DNA from: Aliikangiella marina
GTDB taxonomy: Bacteria > Pseudomonadota > Gammaproteobacteria > Enterobacterales > Kangiellaceae
Assembly: GCF_007004765.1 (NCBI RefSeq)
Contig: NZ_VIKR01000001.1
Span: forward strand, 62,001 to 126,000
Direction: 5' to 3'
DNA length: 64,000 nt
In this document: positions 62,423 to 64,000 of the stretch, piece by piece
How the letters are laid out: each line of letters starts with the position of its first letter
Numbering within the stretch: the stretch's first letter is position 1
The notes under the pieces: generated by a model
What the model was told of the DNA's origin: nothing
What the model saw: the letters and a program-made list of their open reading frames with translations, nothing else
The model's database searches: none
Position numbers and translations under genes: made by a program

Positions 62423-64000
62423 TTATTGGGACAATTTTTGACGGCGCTCTTTCACTAGCGACGAGAGAGAATCTCGATTGCTCCCCGCTTCGCGAACGAC
62501 TTTAATGCGTAACTCGCCGATTAAATCGAGCAGTTCTTGTTTGGTGGGATCGATGACTTTATTACCACTAGCGTCGGTAAAAATATGCTTGTTAGTCGTT
62601 TTGGATACCAAAGATAAACTCGCCTCGGTCCATCGACCTTGATCATTTTTGTAGGCAATAACGACGCCTGGAGTGAGTTTCCTGTAGATACCTTTGATAT
62701 GAAATCTTTGGCGCGCATCCATCTCTTCAAGACGTCTTTGCTCAGCGGCTTTTTCCTCTTGAATTCGCAACTCTTCTTGGCGTCTTAATATTTCCTGGCG
62801 TTTTTCTTCTTCGATTCTTTTTTGAATTGCTTCACGTGCGGCAATCTCGCGTTTGTGTTGTTCTTCTTTATCTCGAGCGCGCTTTTTGAGCAACAACTGA
62901 TATTCTCTTTTCAAGATATCGAGGCGAGCCGTTAATTCTCTTAATAATGAATCGACAGCATGAGTGTAGGTGATAGTTTCTTCAAGCTGAATTTCAGACA
63001 TATTGTTCGCTAGAAAGTGGGTATCTTCGAAACCAACGGTGACTACCAACTCACCTGATAGATTGACGAAATATATCTTCCGCGTCAGGTGATTGACCAT
63101 TAACAATCGGCAGCGGTAAATTTCATTTTCATCTTTATTAGCTAATAAATACCAGCTTTCTTGTTTGAGCGAATCTACATCGAAAAACGAACCATCTTTT
63201 TCATCGTACCAATGAAGCAGATCATCTTTTTCATATTCTTCATCGGCAAAGATATCGGCTGAAATCATGACATCATATTGGATTCTTTGGCCTTGAAGTT
63301 TTTTGCTATGATAATCTTCTATTTCGATGAAAAACTCTTTCACATAGCTTGTTAGCACATCATTGTCGATAAACAGCTGATACATGCGTTTCATTGCCGG
63401 CGGAACGTCTGCTTCATAACGGTCGTTGTAATCTGGATCGCCATGGGAGCAGACGATACTCCACACTAGGGTATCCATATCGGTGAGCAGCTGTTGACAC
63501 TGTTTGCTATTTACACCGTGTAGAGCGATTGTCTTGTGGAGCAATGGTTTGATGAGGTTTTCAAAGAAATCCAATAGAAATATCGGCATTTCTTCATTTT
63601 TGGTTTTACTGCTGATCAACTCTTGAGTGTATTGATTGGCCTGCTGTTCTCGGGATTGTTTTTCGATTTCAGAGAGTATTTTGTTAACGCTGGTTTCTGA
63701 TTTTTGTTCGAATCCGTCAAGATACTCGTTCAGTTTAGATTCTGCGCGACGAAACACGTCGCTCGTGACCGATTCTCGATTTGCCAATCGATCAACCAGC
63801 AAAACGATGGCTTGACTGAAAAATTGAGCCCTTTTTCCCGCTTTCGGGTCGAAATGGTGGCCTAAACTGATCACTTTCTCTAAGAATCGTACTGCTACAT
63901 GCTTGTAGTTATCGAGAAAACTCAAGTCATTGAGCGAGAGACGGGTGAAAGATAGCTGCAAGCTATTCATCACTTTGGTAAACGCTAAATCATAATGATT
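62423..64000 (-). CDS. DUF1631-like protein, C-terminal part (runs off the window)
   Basis: At least 525 residues; the reading frame stays open to the window edge at 64000, so the true start lies beyond it. The middle (RFLEKVISLGHHFDPKAGKR, ESKLNEYLDGFEQ) matches what I know of DUF1631 proteins, usually 700-800 residues. A long charged coiled coil rich in KRE repeats (about 350-420 in the visible part) leads to a C-terminal beta domain (WTEASLSLVSKTTNKHIF). Function unknown; some relatives sit with c-di-GMP or PilZ-type proteins. An apparent GTG at 63973 is not the start. Confidence 0.75.
   Translation of the reverse strand, partial: NHYDLAFTKVMNSLQLSFTRLSLNDLSFLDNYKHVAVRFLEKVISLGHHFDPKAGKRAQFFSQAIVLLVDRLANRESVTSDVFRRAESKLNEYLDGFEQKSETSVNKILSEIEKQSREQQANQYTQELISSKTKNEEMPIFLLDFFENLIKPLLHKTIALHGVNSKQCQQLLTDMDTLVWSIVCSHGDPDYNDRYEADVPPAMKRMYQLFIDNDVLTSYVKEFFIEIEDYHSKKLQGQRIQYDVMISADIFADEEYEKDDLLHWYDEKDGSFFDVDSLKQESWYLLANKDENEIYRCRLLMVNHLTRKIYFVNLSGELVVTVGFEDTHFLANNMSEIQLEETITYTHAVDSLLRELTARLDILKREYQLLLKKRARDKEEQHKREIAAREAIQKRIEEEKRQEILRRQEELRIQEEKAAEQRRLEEMDARQRFHIKGIYRKLTPGVVIAYKNDQGRWTEASLSLVSKTTNKHIFTDASGNKVIDPTKQELLDLIGELRIKVVREAGSNRDSLSSLVKERRQKLSQ

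Noticed and set aside
62316-62441. A 41-codon plus-strand frame ending in RASDYRYWDNF, possible small peptide gene
   Set aside because: The GGAGG lies inside the frame rather than before it, and the end overlaps the converging DUF1631-like gene. Too weak to call.
63973-63973. GTG at 63973 as start of the DUF1631-like gene
   Set aside because: The frame remains open to the window edge and the visible part is shorter than the family, so the gene is partial.

Overview
The window is a 64-kb chromosomal segment of an AT-rich gammaproteobacterium. The strongest evidence is the right-hand block: a TPR lipoprotein, lolB, ispE, tRNA-Gln, prs, rplY, pth and ychF on the minus strand, divergent from hemA, prfA, prmC and moeB. 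This order is the one known from Pseudomonas and relatives. Base composition and gene content would fit a marine lineage such as the Kangiellaceae, but that assignment is an inference. The left two thirds is accessory DNA.

Region 1 (1-15.7 kb) holds a SWIM zinc-finger/DUF6493-like pair and then what looks like a complete R-body (refractile body, Reb) locus. It has an FHA-like sigma-54 activator (5158-6789), a minus-strand group with an EndoU-type nuclease lipoprotein and two unknown small proteins that could include its immunity factor (6923-8470), and a control region with twin palindromic enhancer sites and a -24/-12 promoter (8983-9099). Five tandem RebB-family genes follow (9141-11223), then two small unknown genes, a BACON-like membrane protein and a membrane-anchored Ser/Thr kinase with TPRs (12575-15169). 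The layout suggests one regulon: an FHA/sigma-54 activator switching on R-body subunits, with a kinase in the same cluster and a possible toxin cargo next to the promoter.

Region 2 (15.6-26.2 kb) has assorted unknowns (a lipoprotein, an HTH protein, a probable beta-propeller) and two related AAA+ ATPase/TPR-membrane modules (19819-24946), followed by plsC.

Region 3 (26.5-36.3 kb) is a polymorphic-toxin island. A secreted Rhs/YD-repeat protein is split from its core and toxin tip, which sits in a second ORF with its own signal peptide and FN3-like domain, followed at once by a candidate immunity gene. Eight small exported cysteine-containing paralogues, plus a ninth broken one, flank it four on each side of the Rhs set. 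Palindromic GTAGGTTGGGGT-type repeats lie between several of these genes. The island ends at an elongator tRNA-Met.

Region 4 (36.8-47.9 kb) contains a secreted TPR protein, class I fructose-bisphosphate aldolase, a MacA/MacB-like ABC export operon, and a large periplasmic-propeller GGDEF diguanylate cyclase bracketed by inverted copies of a heptamer-repeat element.

Region 5 (47.9-64 kb) is the conserved housekeeping block, with an aspartoacylase-like gene inserted between prfA and prmC, then a secreted unknown protein and a DUF1631-like protein cut by the window edge.
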